Shown: positions 26,384-34,906 of the stretch, in pieces
How positions within the stretch are numbered: position 1 is the stretch's first letter
Layout of the letters: the number at the start of each line of letters is the position of its first letter
Notes under the pieces: model-generated
What the model was told of the DNA's origin: nothing
The model's database searches: none
What the model saw: only the letters and a program-made list of their open reading frames with translations
Assembly: GCA_913057905.1 (NCBI GenBank)
Contig: CAJXPB010000008.1
Location: 62,001 to 126,000, forward strand
Source of the DNA: an uncultured Pseudomonadota bacterium
Lineage (GTDB): Bacteria; Myxococcota_A; Bradymonadia; Bradymonadales; Bradymonadaceae
Direction: 5' to 3'
DNA length: 64,000 bases
Program-made: the position numbers and the translations under genes

Positions 26384-28084
26384 CTACATCAGCGTCAGGA
26401 TCAGCATCAGCCCCAGCCCGAACATCACGAAGGTCGCCAGGGCGGCCACGATCAGCGCGCCGGCTCCCACGCGGGCCTTCCAGCTTTCCTCGACGAACAG
26501 CGGTTCGTCCTCGGCCTCCAGCTCCATCTCGAGGTCGGCCTGCTGCAGTCGCGCTCGGTGGCGCTGCCGCTCGCGCAGGCCCACCACTACCACATACAGA
26601 AGTACCGCCAACCCGCCGACCAGCGCCGCGCCGATGGCGGTCCGAAGCTCGCCCTTCGTGGTTCGCTGCCACTCTCCCAGCCGCTCCTTCTGGGCCTTCT
26701 GTGTGTTGAACAACTGCGCCGGTCGGCTGAAGTGACGAGGCAGGGCGCTGACCAGCCCCCGAAGCCAGCGGGACAGGGTGGCGTGTTCGGCCGCGTTCGG
26801 GACGGCGCCGGGTTCGTTCAAGGCGTCGAAGTACGGGTCGTCGGTGTTACGGGCGACGCGTTCGATGACCGTCTCGAGGGCTCGATGGTAGGCGGTGGCG
26901 GTTTGGCCGTCGGCGCGGGCTACCCAGATTGATTCCCACGAGTTGCCGGCGCCGAAGAGGCCCCGATGGATCTGCAGGCGATACAATTGCGCGGCCTCGG
27001 AGTCCGGCTGGGCCGCTGACCTACCCGGAAAGCCTGCATAGGGTATGCGGAGTTGCGCGCCGCGGTCGCCGGTACTGGTCGCGCCCATGGCAGCGTGGGT
27101 GGCATGGACCCAGTCGCCGTCTCGGTACACATCGATCAGCAAGTGTCCGTTGCTGAAGACACTGAAGAGATCGGCCCGCAGTGGCCGCCCCGGCGAGACG
27201 AGCGGATCGGGGTTTCGCGCCGAGAGCTGTGCGGCGACGGTGTGCAGTTGGATCGCCGCGCGGCCTATCTCGGCCGTTGTCCCGCGCTCACCCTTCCGGC
27301 GGGCCTTCAGCTCGAGCTTCATTCCCCCGACGGGATTGAGCTGGAGTTCGACGAGTCCCATCTCGTCGGTCGTCAGAGACTCCGGCAGGTCCTGGCCCTT
27401 CCCCCAGCGTCCCATGCCCTCGACGTTATCGACCGTAATCTCGGCCGCGACCGGCTGGCCGGTGTCGGCGTCGTAGGTTCGCAAAAAGAAATGGTTGGTC
27501 AGTCCGCGGATCAGTTGACCGTCCGGCGGGAGGACGTCGATGGCGATGGCGCCACTTCGCTCGAGGACCGGCGAATCGGGTACGTCGCCGGATTCGGTCT
27601 CGGGAACGCGGTTGGTGGCCTCCGGCCATGTGATGGGGGAGCCCGAGTCCTGGGCGATCCGAACGGACCGCTCGCTCTGGAAAGTTTTGGGTAAATTGGG
27701 CCCGCTGGCGCGTATCGTCAGAGTCTGCGCCCCCGTCCGCTCGGCAGGGATCTGCAGGTTTGCGTGGAAGACGCCCGAATCGTCGCTGGTGGCGGAGCCG
27801 ATCCGTACGGCCTCGGCGGAGTCGGAGGAGCGATCCCTCAGTTCGAATTCGACGCGGGTACGTTCAAACGAATCGCCCTCAACAGTATCAAGGATCGCGC
27901 CCCGGACCGGGTTGGGTTGGCCGGCGGTCAGGGTGTCTGGCCCCAGCACGTAGGCGGAGATCTCGACGTGAAAGGTCGAAATCCCGATGTATGCGCCCAC
28001 GCCCAGGGCGAGCGCGAGGATGTAGAGAGCGATGATGGAACGCCGAACGAATCGAGATTTCAGGATGTCGAGTAGGCGGTCCAC
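26384..28084 (-). CDS. Membrane-anchored protein with Ig/MG-like extracytoplasmic region
   Basis: The 566-residue protein has an N-terminal anchor helix (IIALYILALALGVGAYIGI, about 16-34), and two strand-rich segments that read like macroglobulin or carrier-type beta-sandwich repeats (AYVLGPDTLTAGQPNPVRGAI; TNHFFLRTYDADTGQPVAAEI). Two hydrophobic helices lie near the C-terminus (AAIGAALVGGLAVLLYVVVVG and ALIVAALATFVMFGLGLMLIL). It most likely exposes a large domain to the periplasm. It sits 26 bases downstream of the SecY-like gene, so the two may form one complex. Function unknown. Confidence 0.65.
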   Translation of the reverse strand: MDRLLDILKSRFVRRSIIALYILALALGVGAYIGISTFHVEISAYVLGPDTLTAGQPNPVRGAILDTVEGDSFERTRVEFELRDRSSDSAEAVRIGSATSDDSGVFHANLQIPAERTGAQTLTIRASGPNLPKTFQSERSVRIAQDSGSPITWPEATNRVPETESGDVPDSPVLERSGAIAIDVLPPDGQLIRGLTNHFFLRTYDADTGQPVAAEITVDNVEGMGRWGKGQDLPESLTTDEMGLVELQLNPVGGMKLELKARRKGERGTTAEIGRAAIQLHTVAAQLSARNPDPLVSPGRPLRADLFSVFSNGHLLIDVYRDGDWVHATHAAMGATSTGDRGAQLRIPYAGFPGRSAAQPDSEAAQLYRLQIHRGLFGAGNSWESIWVARADGQTATAYHRALETVIERVARNTDDPYFDALNEPGAVPNAAEHATLSRWLRGLVSALPRHFSRPAQLFNTQKAQKERLGEWQRTTKGELRTAIGAALVGGLAVLLYVVVVGLRERQRHRARLQQADLEMELEAEDEPLFVEESWKARVGAGALIVAALATFVMFGLGLMLILTLM

Positions 28085-28110
28085 TCTGTTCCTGGGTGAG
28101 GGCTTCCGGG

Positions 28111-29541
28111 TCAGTCTGCGGCGGTCGAATCGTCGGTCTCAGCAAGGTCCGACTTGCTCGCCGGCCGCAGGAGTTCGATCGGCGCGAAGGGTGCGAATGC
28201 ATGGTAGAGCGTACGGAAGTAGCGGGACCGCGCAAAGCGAGGGCCGCGCTCTCGGGCAGATTGCGCGGGCAGAGCCCAGGGGCGTTGGACGGTCGAACTC
28301 CGGACCAGAGGCCCGTGCAATTTGTGGAATCGGAACTCGCCGACGAGATCGAGGCCAATGGCGGTCAGGATCACCAGCCGGGTGGCCCCCAGCGACCGGA
28401 TGAGTTCACCGCCGAAGGCGTCCAAAAGCAGCACGCCGACCAGGAATCCGGCGGCTATCAAAGAGGCCTTCCAGCGGCGCGTCTTCAGGTGATCGACCAG
28501 TGTGTCGCGGTCGATGTCTGCCCGGGGACCAGCGGCGTCGACCCACCTGTCGGCCATCCTGTCGATAGGGTTGAAGAATCGGGTCAGTCCGAAGGCGACG
28601 AGTCCGACCACGGCGATCTTCGCCATTACGAAGGGCAGGGCGGATCCGAGCGACAGGGTCTCGACCGAGGGCATGAGATCGCGGCCCGCCAGCCGGGTGA
28701 CTTCGGCGGCGCCGTCCAGGTCAAGCATGGTTCCGACCCAGCGAAGTCCGTCGACAATCAGGACGGCGGCGGCCAGCGGCAAGATGCTCGATGTGGGGCC
28801 GGGAAGTGGCCAGGTGCGCGGGTCGTCCATCCCGGCCGCAGAGGTATCGGCAGGCTGCGTTCCGCGATACGGCGCCCGAACGAGCATCCAGAGGGTGCCC
28901 AGGATGACCAGCGCCGCCGCTAGAGAGTTTCCGAGCACGCCGAAGACGTCCAGATTCTGCATATTCATCGACCGGAGCCAGTCGATGAATCCACGGCTCG
29001 CGGGGATCAGTTCCCAAGAGAGTCCGGCGCCGAACAACACGACGAACCCGTTTCCGATACCGTGCAATGAGATGGCACGCGCCAGCACATAGGAGAGGGC
29101 GGATGCGCCCACCAGCGAGGCCCCGAAGAGAACGCGGCTGGCAACACCCATCGACGCCGGCTCATAGAAGGGGTCGTAGACCGCCGGCAGCCACTCGAAC
29201 CAGTAGTAGTCCAGGCCGACGGCAGCCGCACCGGCGATCAGCACGCCCAGCCATCCCGCCGTTTGAACCGTGGCGAGCTGGCCCGATTCATCCTCCGGCA
29301 GCGGCGACCACCCCGGGACCACGAAACGGGCGACTTCGATCAGCAGAAACGCCCCAAGAAAGGGGATCACACCGATGGCGCCCATGGTCACGGGATGTAC
29401 CGGAAAGCCGTAGTAGGCGGCATTCTCCAGGGTCAGGCCCGGCGCGGGAAGCCACTGCATCAGGAGCAGGGCCCCCACGGCGAGGCCCGTCACGGCGAGT
29501 CGTCCGCGAGTCGAAGACAGAAAGCGCGTCATGAGGTTCAT
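28111..29541 (-). CDS. SecY-like multi-spanning membrane protein (divergent paralogue)
   Basis: The start at 29541 (MNLMTRFLSSTRGR) gives 476 residues and about nine hydrophobic helices. Several stretches follow the order of SecY: a helix with MGAIGVIPFLGAFLLIEV in place of the SecY LGIMPYISASIIMQLL segment, a later helix LFGASLVGASALSYVLARAI, and HGIGNGFVVLFGAGL (160-174), which closely tracks the SecY motif RGIGNGISLLIFAGI. The C-terminal half diverges. True SecY is normally beside rpl genes, so this is more likely a specialised paralogue. It leads a run with the beta-sandwich membrane protein and polA. Confidence 0.6.
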   Translation of the reverse strand: MNLMTRFLSSTRGRLAVTGLAVGALLLMQWLPAPGLTLENAAYYGFPVHPVTMGAIGVIPFLGAFLLIEVARFVVPGWSPLPEDESGQLATVQTAGWLGVLIAGAAAVGLDYYWFEWLPAVYDPFYEPASMGVASRVLFGASLVGASALSYVLARAISLHGIGNGFVVLFGAGLSWELIPASRGFIDWLRSMNMQNLDVFGVLGNSLAAALVILGTLWMLVRAPYRGTQPADTSAAGMDDPRTWPLPGPTSSILPLAAAVLIVDGLRWVGTMLDLDGAAEVTRLAGRDLMPSVETLSLGSALPFVMAKIAVVGLVAFGLTRFFNPIDRMADRWVDAAGPRADIDRDTLVDHLKTRRWKASLIAAGFLVGVLLLDAFGGELIRSLGATRLVILTAIGLDLVGEFRFHKLHGPLVRSSTVQRPWALPAQSARERGPRFARSRYFRTLYHAFAPFAPIELLRPASKSDLAETDDSTAAD

Positions 29542-29628
29542 CGAGGGTCCGTACGTCGTGGTAGAGTCCGCGTGAAATGGAACCGCCCGCACGGGGCGCA
29601 TCATTCCGAGCGGCATTGTACCACGAGA

Positions 29629-31053
29629 TCAGTTCGGCGCCGAAACCGTCGATTCCGGATCGTCGAGGGGGTTGCCGCTGTCGGCCACGGTGGGGCGCGC
29701 GTCATCGAGGCGGTCCGACAGGGGGTCGACGACCTCTTCGATGTAGTTTTTCTTCTCGGTTCCCTTCAACGGTTCGGCGCGGGCGAACTCGACCTTGTTC
29801 GGGTTCACGTATTTTCCGTGGCGTTTCATGCCGAAGTGCAGGTGCGGACCCGTCGAGCGGCCCGTGTTTCCGACCTCCCCGATAATCGTCTTCTGGGTGA
29901 CTCGTTTGCCGGGATGGATGCCGTCGGCAACTTCGTGGAGGTGGGCGTACATCGTCTTGTAGCCGTTTGCGTGGCGGATGACCACGAGGTTGCCGTTGGC
30001 GCCCTTGCGGCCGGCGAAGGTGACGCGGCCGTCGGCGACCGAACGAATCGGCGTGCCGATCGGCGCACCGTAGTCGACGCCATGGTGCATCTTCTGCTGG
30101 CCGAGGGTGGGGTGATAGCGCATGCCGTAGCGGCTGGTGACCCGCACCGAGGCGAGGGGACTCTTCAGAAACTGCCGCTTCAGGTTTTTGCCGTTTTCGT
30201 CGTAGTAGCCGATCTCGCCGGAGTTGGATTCGTAGTAAAACGCCCGGTGAGGGGTGCCCTGGCTGATGTATTCTGCCGCGATGATCCGACCGTAACGGAG
30301 GAACTCGCCCTCCAGAAAGACCTTCTCGATGATGAGGGCGAAGCGGTCGCCGGGCTGGGTCTCGCGGTTGAAGTCGATGCTGTAGGCGAAGATATCGGTG
30401 AAATCGTAGATGATTTTGCCGGCCTCGCCGGCCTCGACGAAGGCCTCCCAGAGGCTGGTCGAGACCGTGCCCGCCAGGACCGTCTCCCGTTTGTCGACCG
30501 GGACGTCTATCTTTGTGGAGGAGTACGAGTCGTTCGAGTTACGAACCGTCTCCCAGATGTCCTCCGGCGAGGTCTGGTACCGGAAGTTCGTGATTTCGCC
30601 GTCGGCATTGACCTCGGCAGTCCAGGTGTCGCCGGGCCGGCTTTTGCGGAAGTCGAAGGATTCGCTGGTGGCCGAGACGACGGGCTGGATGCGCGCCGGC
30701 TCGAGGCCGCGGTTTTCCAGAGCTTTGAAGACCGACTGATGTTTCTTGAGTTTGCCCTTCAGCCGAACCGATTTGCCCTCTTCCCATTTGGCTGTGAGGG
30801 CTTCGTCGGGTGCGGCCTTCTGCTTGGCGGCGGCCTTGACCTCGATCGGGCGGCGAGCCGCCTTGATGGTGTCGGCGACGATTGCGTCGGCGGCGGCCAC
30901 GGCGGCGTCACGCTTCTGGCGGCGCTCCTGAGGAGTCTCGCGCAACCAGAAATACCACGTCACGCAGCCGGCGATTACGATCGCCAGGCCGATATAGATC
31001 CGGCGGCGACGTTTTCCGCGGCGCCGCCGGCGGGTGTGTAACAGATCGTCCAT
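29629..31053 (-). CDS. M23-family peptidoglycan endopeptidase
   Basis: The 474 residues begin with a very basic head and one transmembrane helix (IYIGLAIVIAGCVTWYFWL, about 19-37). An OapA/LysM-like region follows (SVFKALENRGLEPARIQPVVSA), then the zinc peptidase LytM domain: SRYGMRYHPTLGQQKMHHGVDYGAPIGTPI (HxxxD near residue 322) and TGPHLHFGMKRHGKYVNP (HxH near 407). Such proteins, resembling MepM, cleave cross-links in peptidoglycan from the membrane. One base separates its start from the stop of a small membrane protein gene upstream. Confidence 0.9.
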   Translation of the reverse strand: MDDLLHTRRRRRGKRRRRIYIGLAIVIAGCVTWYFWLRETPQERRQKRDAAVAAADAIVADTIKAARRPIEVKAAAKQKAAPDEALTAKWEEGKSVRLKGKLKKHQSVFKALENRGLEPARIQPVVSATSESFDFRKSRPGDTWTAEVNADGEITNFRYQTSPEDIWETVRNSNDSYSSTKIDVPVDKRETVLAGTVSTSLWEAFVEAGEAGKIIYDFTDIFAYSIDFNRETQPGDRFALIIEKVFLEGEFLRYGRIIAAEYISQGTPHRAFYYESNSGEIGYYDENGKNLKRQFLKSPLASVRVTSRYGMRYHPTLGQQKMHHGVDYGAPIGTPIRSVADGRVTFAGRKGANGNLVVIRHANGYKTMYAHLHEVADGIHPGKRVTQKTIIGEVGNTGRSTGPHLHFGMKRHGKYVNPNKVEFARAEPLKGTEKKNYIEEVVDPLSDRLDDARPTVADSGNPLDDPESTVSAPN

Positions 31054-31054
31054 G

Positions 31055-31291
31055 TCAGTCGATATAAGACGCCATCAAGTACAGAAAACCGGCGTTAAAG
31101 ATCAGCAGACCTCCGGCGACAACGGCCAGAAAGAGGTTGAAGCCGGCGTCGGTCTCGGGTTGGACGAAGGGAATCGGAACCAGACCGGGCCAGATGGCCG
31201 TCGCCAGCGCCAAAAGCGGCGGCAGTGTCAGAATGACGCCCGAAATCACGAGCGGGCGGTTCCAAGATGAGTTGTCGGAGGCATCTGTCAT
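31055..31291 (-). CDS. Small two-helix membrane protein
   Basis: The 78 residues contain two clear transmembrane helices (PLVISGVILTLPPLLALATAIW and NLFLAVVAGGLLIFNAGFLYLM) separated by a short loop with PIPFVQPETDAG. It ends one base before the M23 peptidase start, so the two are co-transcribed. It is probably an accessory to that peptidase or an unrelated membrane protein. No family recognised. Confidence 0.65.
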   Translation of the reverse strand: MTDASDNSSWNRPLVISGVILTLPPLLALATAIWPGLVPIPFVQPETDAGFNLFLAVVAGGLLIFNAGFLYLMASYID

Positions 31292-31371
31292 CGATCTCGA
31301 AGGTCGGCGCGTTGAATGTTAGTCACCCATGTAGTTAATCGACGCTCCTTTGCCCCACAAGTGCGAGTTCA

Positions 31372-31857
31372 ATGAGCGACGGGTCCGACGATGCATTCAG
31401 CGAGGCGTTGCAGTCGGCCGCCGACAGACTGGCCAGGCGCGATCACGCCGAGCAGGAGCTGCGGCTGAAATTGGAGCGAAGCGACTTTGAACCCGACGTG
31501 ATCGACCGGGTGATCGACCGGCTGGACCAGGAGGGCTTGGTCGACGATGAAGCCTTCGCCGAGCGGCAGGCTGGGTTGCTGCGCGACAAATCATGGGGGC
31601 CGGCGCGGATCCGAACCAAGTTGCGCGACCGGGGCGTCGACGACGCGGTGATCGACCGGGCGCTCGAGAGCGTGGGTGACTATGACACGTGGTTGGATCG
31701 TTGCTACCAACGTCTCGTGGATAAATTTGGTCAGCCGTCCGACGAGTGGTCACAGCGCCAGAAGAAGAAGGTGTTTCGCCATTTGCGCCACCGCGGCTAT
31801 CGCAGCGCCATGATTCGCCGCATTTTGTTCGATGGCGTAACGCCCAAGAATCGTTAA
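31372..31857 (+). CDS. recX: Regulatory protein RecX
   Basis: This 161-residue protein has the helical-repeat layout of RecX: ALQSAADRLARRDHAEQELRLKL, then VIDRVIDRLDQEGLVDDEAFAE and GPARIRTKLRDRGVDDAVIDRAL, and a C-terminal repeat ending LRHRGYRSAMIRRIL. RecX modulates RecA filaments. The length is typical. It is transcribed alone, 26 bases upstream of a DMT-transporter gene on the same strand, and divergent from the small membrane protein gene. Confidence 0.9.
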   Translation: MSDGSDDAFSEALQSAADRLARRDHAEQELRLKLERSDFEPDVIDRVIDRLDQEGLVDDEAFAERQAGLLRDKSWGPARIRTKLRDRGVDDAVIDRALESVGDYDTWLDRCYQRLVDKFGQPSDEWSQRQKKKVFRHLRHRGYRSAMIRRILFDGVTPKNR

Positions 31858-31882
31858 TTATCAGTATGTTACGGGTGTATTT

Positions 31883-32836
31883 GTGAGTGGGTTTTTGATC
31901 GGTTTCCTGATGGCCGTGGTCTCTTCGGTCTGCTGGGCCGGTTTCGACATCGTGCGCAAGCACGTGGGCAAGGATATGACCGCCACCGGGGCGGTGATCG
32001 GGGTGACTCTGTTTCAGACGCCTTTTATTGCCCCGTTTGTGGCTGCGACCGAGGCGGGCTGGTCGCCACAGGGGGATCGGCCGCTGTGGGACCTGTTATT
32101 CGTGGGCATCCCGGAGATGGGGGGCACGTATTGGGTGTTGTTGGGCGGCACCGTGGCGCTGAACGTCCTGGCCAACTGGCTGTTTTTGCGTTCCGTCCAG
32201 GTCTCGCCTTTGAGCCTGACGACGCCGTACCTGTCGTTTACCCCCGTCTTCACGGCGATCGCGGGGTTTCTGACCTTCGGCGAGCAACCGACCTGGATGG
32301 GAGTCGCCGGGATCGCCGTCGTGTGTCTCGGGGCGTTTTTCCTGAATCCCGGCCGCGAAGAAGACGGCCTGCTCGCGCCACTGAAGGCGCTTTGGACCGA
32401 GCGCGGTAGCTTTTACATGCTGATCGTTTCGGTCCTGTGGAGCATCACGCCCGCCATCGACAAGGCGGCATCGATACGCACGTCATTCCTGTGGCACACC
32501 TGGATGATCTCGGTGGGAGTGGCCGTCTTCTTTGTGATCTACCGAATCATCAAAGACACGGGCGCCGCGGAGCTGTTGCGCGAGATGAAGATCCACCCGG
32601 CATGGCTCGCACTGAGCGGTTTCTTTGCCGTCGGGGCCATGACCCTGCAACTCGCCGCCTACGACTACGTCGCAATGGCGTACGTCGAGACCGTCAAACG
32701 GGCCATCGGCGTGACGAGCGCCATGCTCGCCGGATGGTTCTTCTTCGGCGAAGAGGATATCGCCCGTCGGCTGCTCGGCGCCGTGGTGATGGTCGTCGGC
32801 GTGGCACTGGTCGTCTCCGGTGGATCTGCACCGTGA
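31883..32836 (+). CDS. EamA/DMT-family transporter
   Basis: The 317 residues start with GTG at 31883 and form about ten transmembrane helices in two similar halves, the layout of drug/metabolite transporters of the EamA family. Recognisable segments are LIGFLMAVVSSVCWAGFDIVRKHV and SLTTPYLSFTPVFTAIAGFLTFGEQPTWMGVAGIAVVCLGAFFL in the first half, and VKRAIGVTSAMLAGWFFFGEEDIARRLLGAVVMVVGVALVV in the second. It probably exports a small metabolite; substrate unknown. It follows recX by 25 bases. Confidence 0.85.
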   Translation: MSGFLIGFLMAVVSSVCWAGFDIVRKHVGKDMTATGAVIGVTLFQTPFIAPFVAATEAGWSPQGDRPLWDLLFVGIPEMGGTYWVLLGGTVALNVLANWLFLRSVQVSPLSLTTPYLSFTPVFTAIAGFLTFGEQPTWMGVAGIAVVCLGAFFLNPGREEDGLLAPLKALWTERGSFYMLIVSVLWSITPAIDKAASIRTSFLWHTWMISVGVAVFFVIYRIIKDTGAAELLREMKIHPAWLALSGFFAVGAMTLQLAAYDYVAMAYVETVKRAIGVTSAMLAGWFFFGEEDIARRLLGAVVMVVGVALVVSGGSAP

Positions 32837-32870
32837 CGGATTTCTTCGGGATGATTGGCCGGTAGGTGGC

Positions 32871-32879
32871 TGTTATACT
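32871..32879 (+). promoter_or_regulatory. Extended -10 promoter candidate
   Basis: TGTTATACT combines an extended TGN element with TATACT, 42 bases before the ATG at 32921. There is no good -35 at the right distance, as is usual for extended -10 promoters. Confidence 0.35.
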
Positions 32880-32920
32880 CCCGAACCGATGGGAACCCTA
32901 CGTTCCTTAGCCCCCGCGAG

Positions 32921-33325
32921 ATGATGCGCATTCTCTGGAAGATAGCCTCGGACGACAATCCCGCCTGGCGTAAACTCGGCAAGTTGGCCCTGGAGAAGGC
33001 GGTGGAGACCGTCGTCGAAGAGGGAATCGAAGCGGCCGTCGAGATCTGGAAGAAACGCCAACTCAAGTTCCAGGACGAGTTCTTCGAGAACCGCGACGCT
33101 GCCGGCGATGCCGCCGAACGAAAGGAGTATCCCACCCGGGAGGACGACGATATTCCCGCAGACGAGTCCGACGAATCTGATGATTCCGACGGCTCCGGCG
33201 GTGACTCGGACGATGGCAGCAGCGAGCCCGGCGATCAGGAACCCGTCGGCGGCGATTCGGCCAAGTCCGGGCTGGTCGGCCACGAATTCGACTCGCTGTC
33301 CGACTTCGCGGCGCATTCCGACTGA
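32921..33325 (+). CDS. Hypothetical protein with basic head and acidic tail
   Basis: The start at 32921 (MMRILWKIASDDNPAWRK) is preferred because an extended -10 promoter lies upstream of it, inside the longer open frame that begins at 32855. The 134 residues split into a helical, basic N-terminal half (LGKLALEKAVETVVEEGIEAAVEIWKKRQLKF) and an acidic Asp/Ser/Gly-rich tail. No family is recognised. The neighbour downstream is convergent, with its stop only seven bases away. Confidence 0.55.
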   Translation: MMRILWKIASDDNPAWRKLGKLALEKAVETVVEEGIEAAVEIWKKRQLKFQDEFFENRDAAGDAAERKEYPTREDDDIPADESDESDDSDGSGGDSDDGSSEPGDQEPVGGDSAKSGLVGHEFDSLSDFAAHSD

Positions 33326-33331
33326 CATTTT

Positions 33332-34759
33332 TCAGAAGGGTGACGTCTTCTGCAGCCGTGCACGATAGTGGCTGGCCAGTTTGGCTTCGCCGCGAGCCTC
33401 GTGCAGTTTCACCAATCTCTCCAGCGCCCATGGATGATCGGGCGTCAGTGCTACTATCCGATGTAGTAGGTCGGCTGCCTCCTCGATCCCCTCGGACTCG
33501 ATGACCGACGACGCCTCGTCGCGCAGCGTCGCCACACGCTGGCCGGGACGTTGTCGGCTGTTTTCGGGACCTGCCGTCGAACCCTCTTCTTTGTCCTCCG
33601 GCTCCGATGACAGGGAGCGCCGCCGCGTTCGTTCCTTCGGCTTCGATCGGTTCTCAGCGCGCGATTTCGACTCGCCGGCCTGTTCTTCGGAGAGTTGTTT
33701 CTTTGCCTTGGAGCTGCGGTCGCGCAACGCGTACTGCCGCGTCAATTTTGAGGTGACCGAGTCGTCGTCGGGCAGCGGTTCGTCTTCAGGTGGCGATTCG
33801 GCATTTTGGCTGGGAACCGTGGCGCCGCGTCGCTCCTTTTCGGTTCCGCCGCCTTCGCTAGGGGCCGGTTCGAAGTTTGGTGGAGGTACGCTTCCTGCCT
33901 TCGGGTCCGCGCCGCCCAGGTCGGAGTCGAGGGCACAGGCCAGCGATACCAGCGCCAGTACGTCCTTTCGATTGTGCTCGAAGACCCCCGAAAGCACACT
34001 GAATCGCCCGGAACGCACGTATTGAGCCCATCGTCGCGGCACCTCTCTGCCGGGCACATCATCGGTGCGCTGCGCAGCGAGCTTGTGCTCCTCGAGCGAC
34101 TCCATCGAGTGGGAGTCGAGGTCGGGCCAGACCTGTCTCGATACGGGGAGCAGGTCGAGGTGAAGAAGGTCGCCGAGGGGAGAATCGAGTCCCGCCTCCT
34201 TGTACTGACGCTCGAGAAGGGGGACGTCGAAGGAGCTACCATTGAACGTGCACAGCCCGGCGACACCCTCGAGTCCGTCGGAGAGGGCCTCGAGCATGGC
34301 CTCGTCGTCGTCGCCATCGCGCATGTGGTAGATGCGCACAAGGAATTCGTCGTCGCGCCAAAAGCCTAAACCGACACAAAAGGCGTAGTCGGTCTCGCTC
34401 AACCCGGTCGTCTCGGTGTCGAGAAAGGCGAGATTTCGCCAGTCGGCGGCCGACGGATCGAGGTCCGCCGCGACGAAGATGCGGTCGGTCGGGCGTTCGA
34501 GGAGCTCTCGCAGTTGAAAGTGGCCGTAACGCTCATCTGGTCCGTGGCTCTCATCCAGCCAGGGCTGACCGTCGCGGTTTTTGGGACCCTCCGGACGCGA
34601 CGGCGACGGTGTGTCAGAAGTTCGTTGACCGGACTCGTCGTGCTCGACGGCGTCGTCGGCCGAATACACCCCCTGCGCTTTGTCGTCTTCCTTGCGCTCG
34701 GTGGCCCGCGAGCGTGCTCCGTGCAGACGCTCGAGCCGACTCTTGAATTCGTCACTCAT
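33332..34759 (-). CDS. YprB-like ribonuclease H-fold exonuclease with TPR-like tail
   Basis: The 475-residue protein carries a DEDD-type exonuclease domain. LAFLDTETTG at about 111-120 supplies the first acidic pair, LCTFNGSSFDVPLLERQY the second, HLDLLPVSRQVW a third motif region, and EHNRKDVLALVSLACAL the last. This order is that of the YprB ribonuclease-like domain. A long, low-complexity Lys/Arg/Ser/Glu linker follows, then a helical repeat-like end (EAADLLHRIVALTPDHPWALERLVKLHEARGE). Nucleic-acid processing is likely, but the target is unknown. Confidence 0.8.
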   Translation of the reverse strand: MSDEFKSRLERLHGARSRATERKEDDKAQGVYSADDAVEHDESGQRTSDTPSPSRPEGPKNRDGQPWLDESHGPDERYGHFQLRELLERPTDRIFVAADLDPSAADWRNLAFLDTETTGLSETDYAFCVGLGFWRDDEFLVRIYHMRDGDDDEAMLEALSDGLEGVAGLCTFNGSSFDVPLLERQYKEAGLDSPLGDLLHLDLLPVSRQVWPDLDSHSMESLEEHKLAAQRTDDVPGREVPRRWAQYVRSGRFSVLSGVFEHNRKDVLALVSLACALDSDLGGADPKAGSVPPPNFEPAPSEGGGTEKERRGATVPSQNAESPPEDEPLPDDDSVTSKLTRQYALRDRSSKAKKQLSEEQAGESKSRAENRSKPKERTRRRSLSSEPEDKEEGSTAGPENSRQRPGQRVATLRDEASSVIESEGIEEAADLLHRIVALTPDHPWALERLVKLHEARGEAKLASHYRARLQKTSPF

Positions 34760-34906
34760 GGCATCGTCGATGTTACGCGCAGAAGGTTTGACATGAAACT
34801 TCCATCGCTGGCCGTTGTCGATAAAAATGACAATGTGAAATGAACGCGTCGAGCCCCCGCGTTCTTGTTCCAGCTATTCGCGATGAACGTCTCTCTCGGA
34901 AGGCCG

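Noticed and set aside
29263..31041. 592-codon plus-strand frame opposite the M23 peptidase and SecY-like genes
   Set aside because: Covers parts of two unrelated genes and shows no own motifs.
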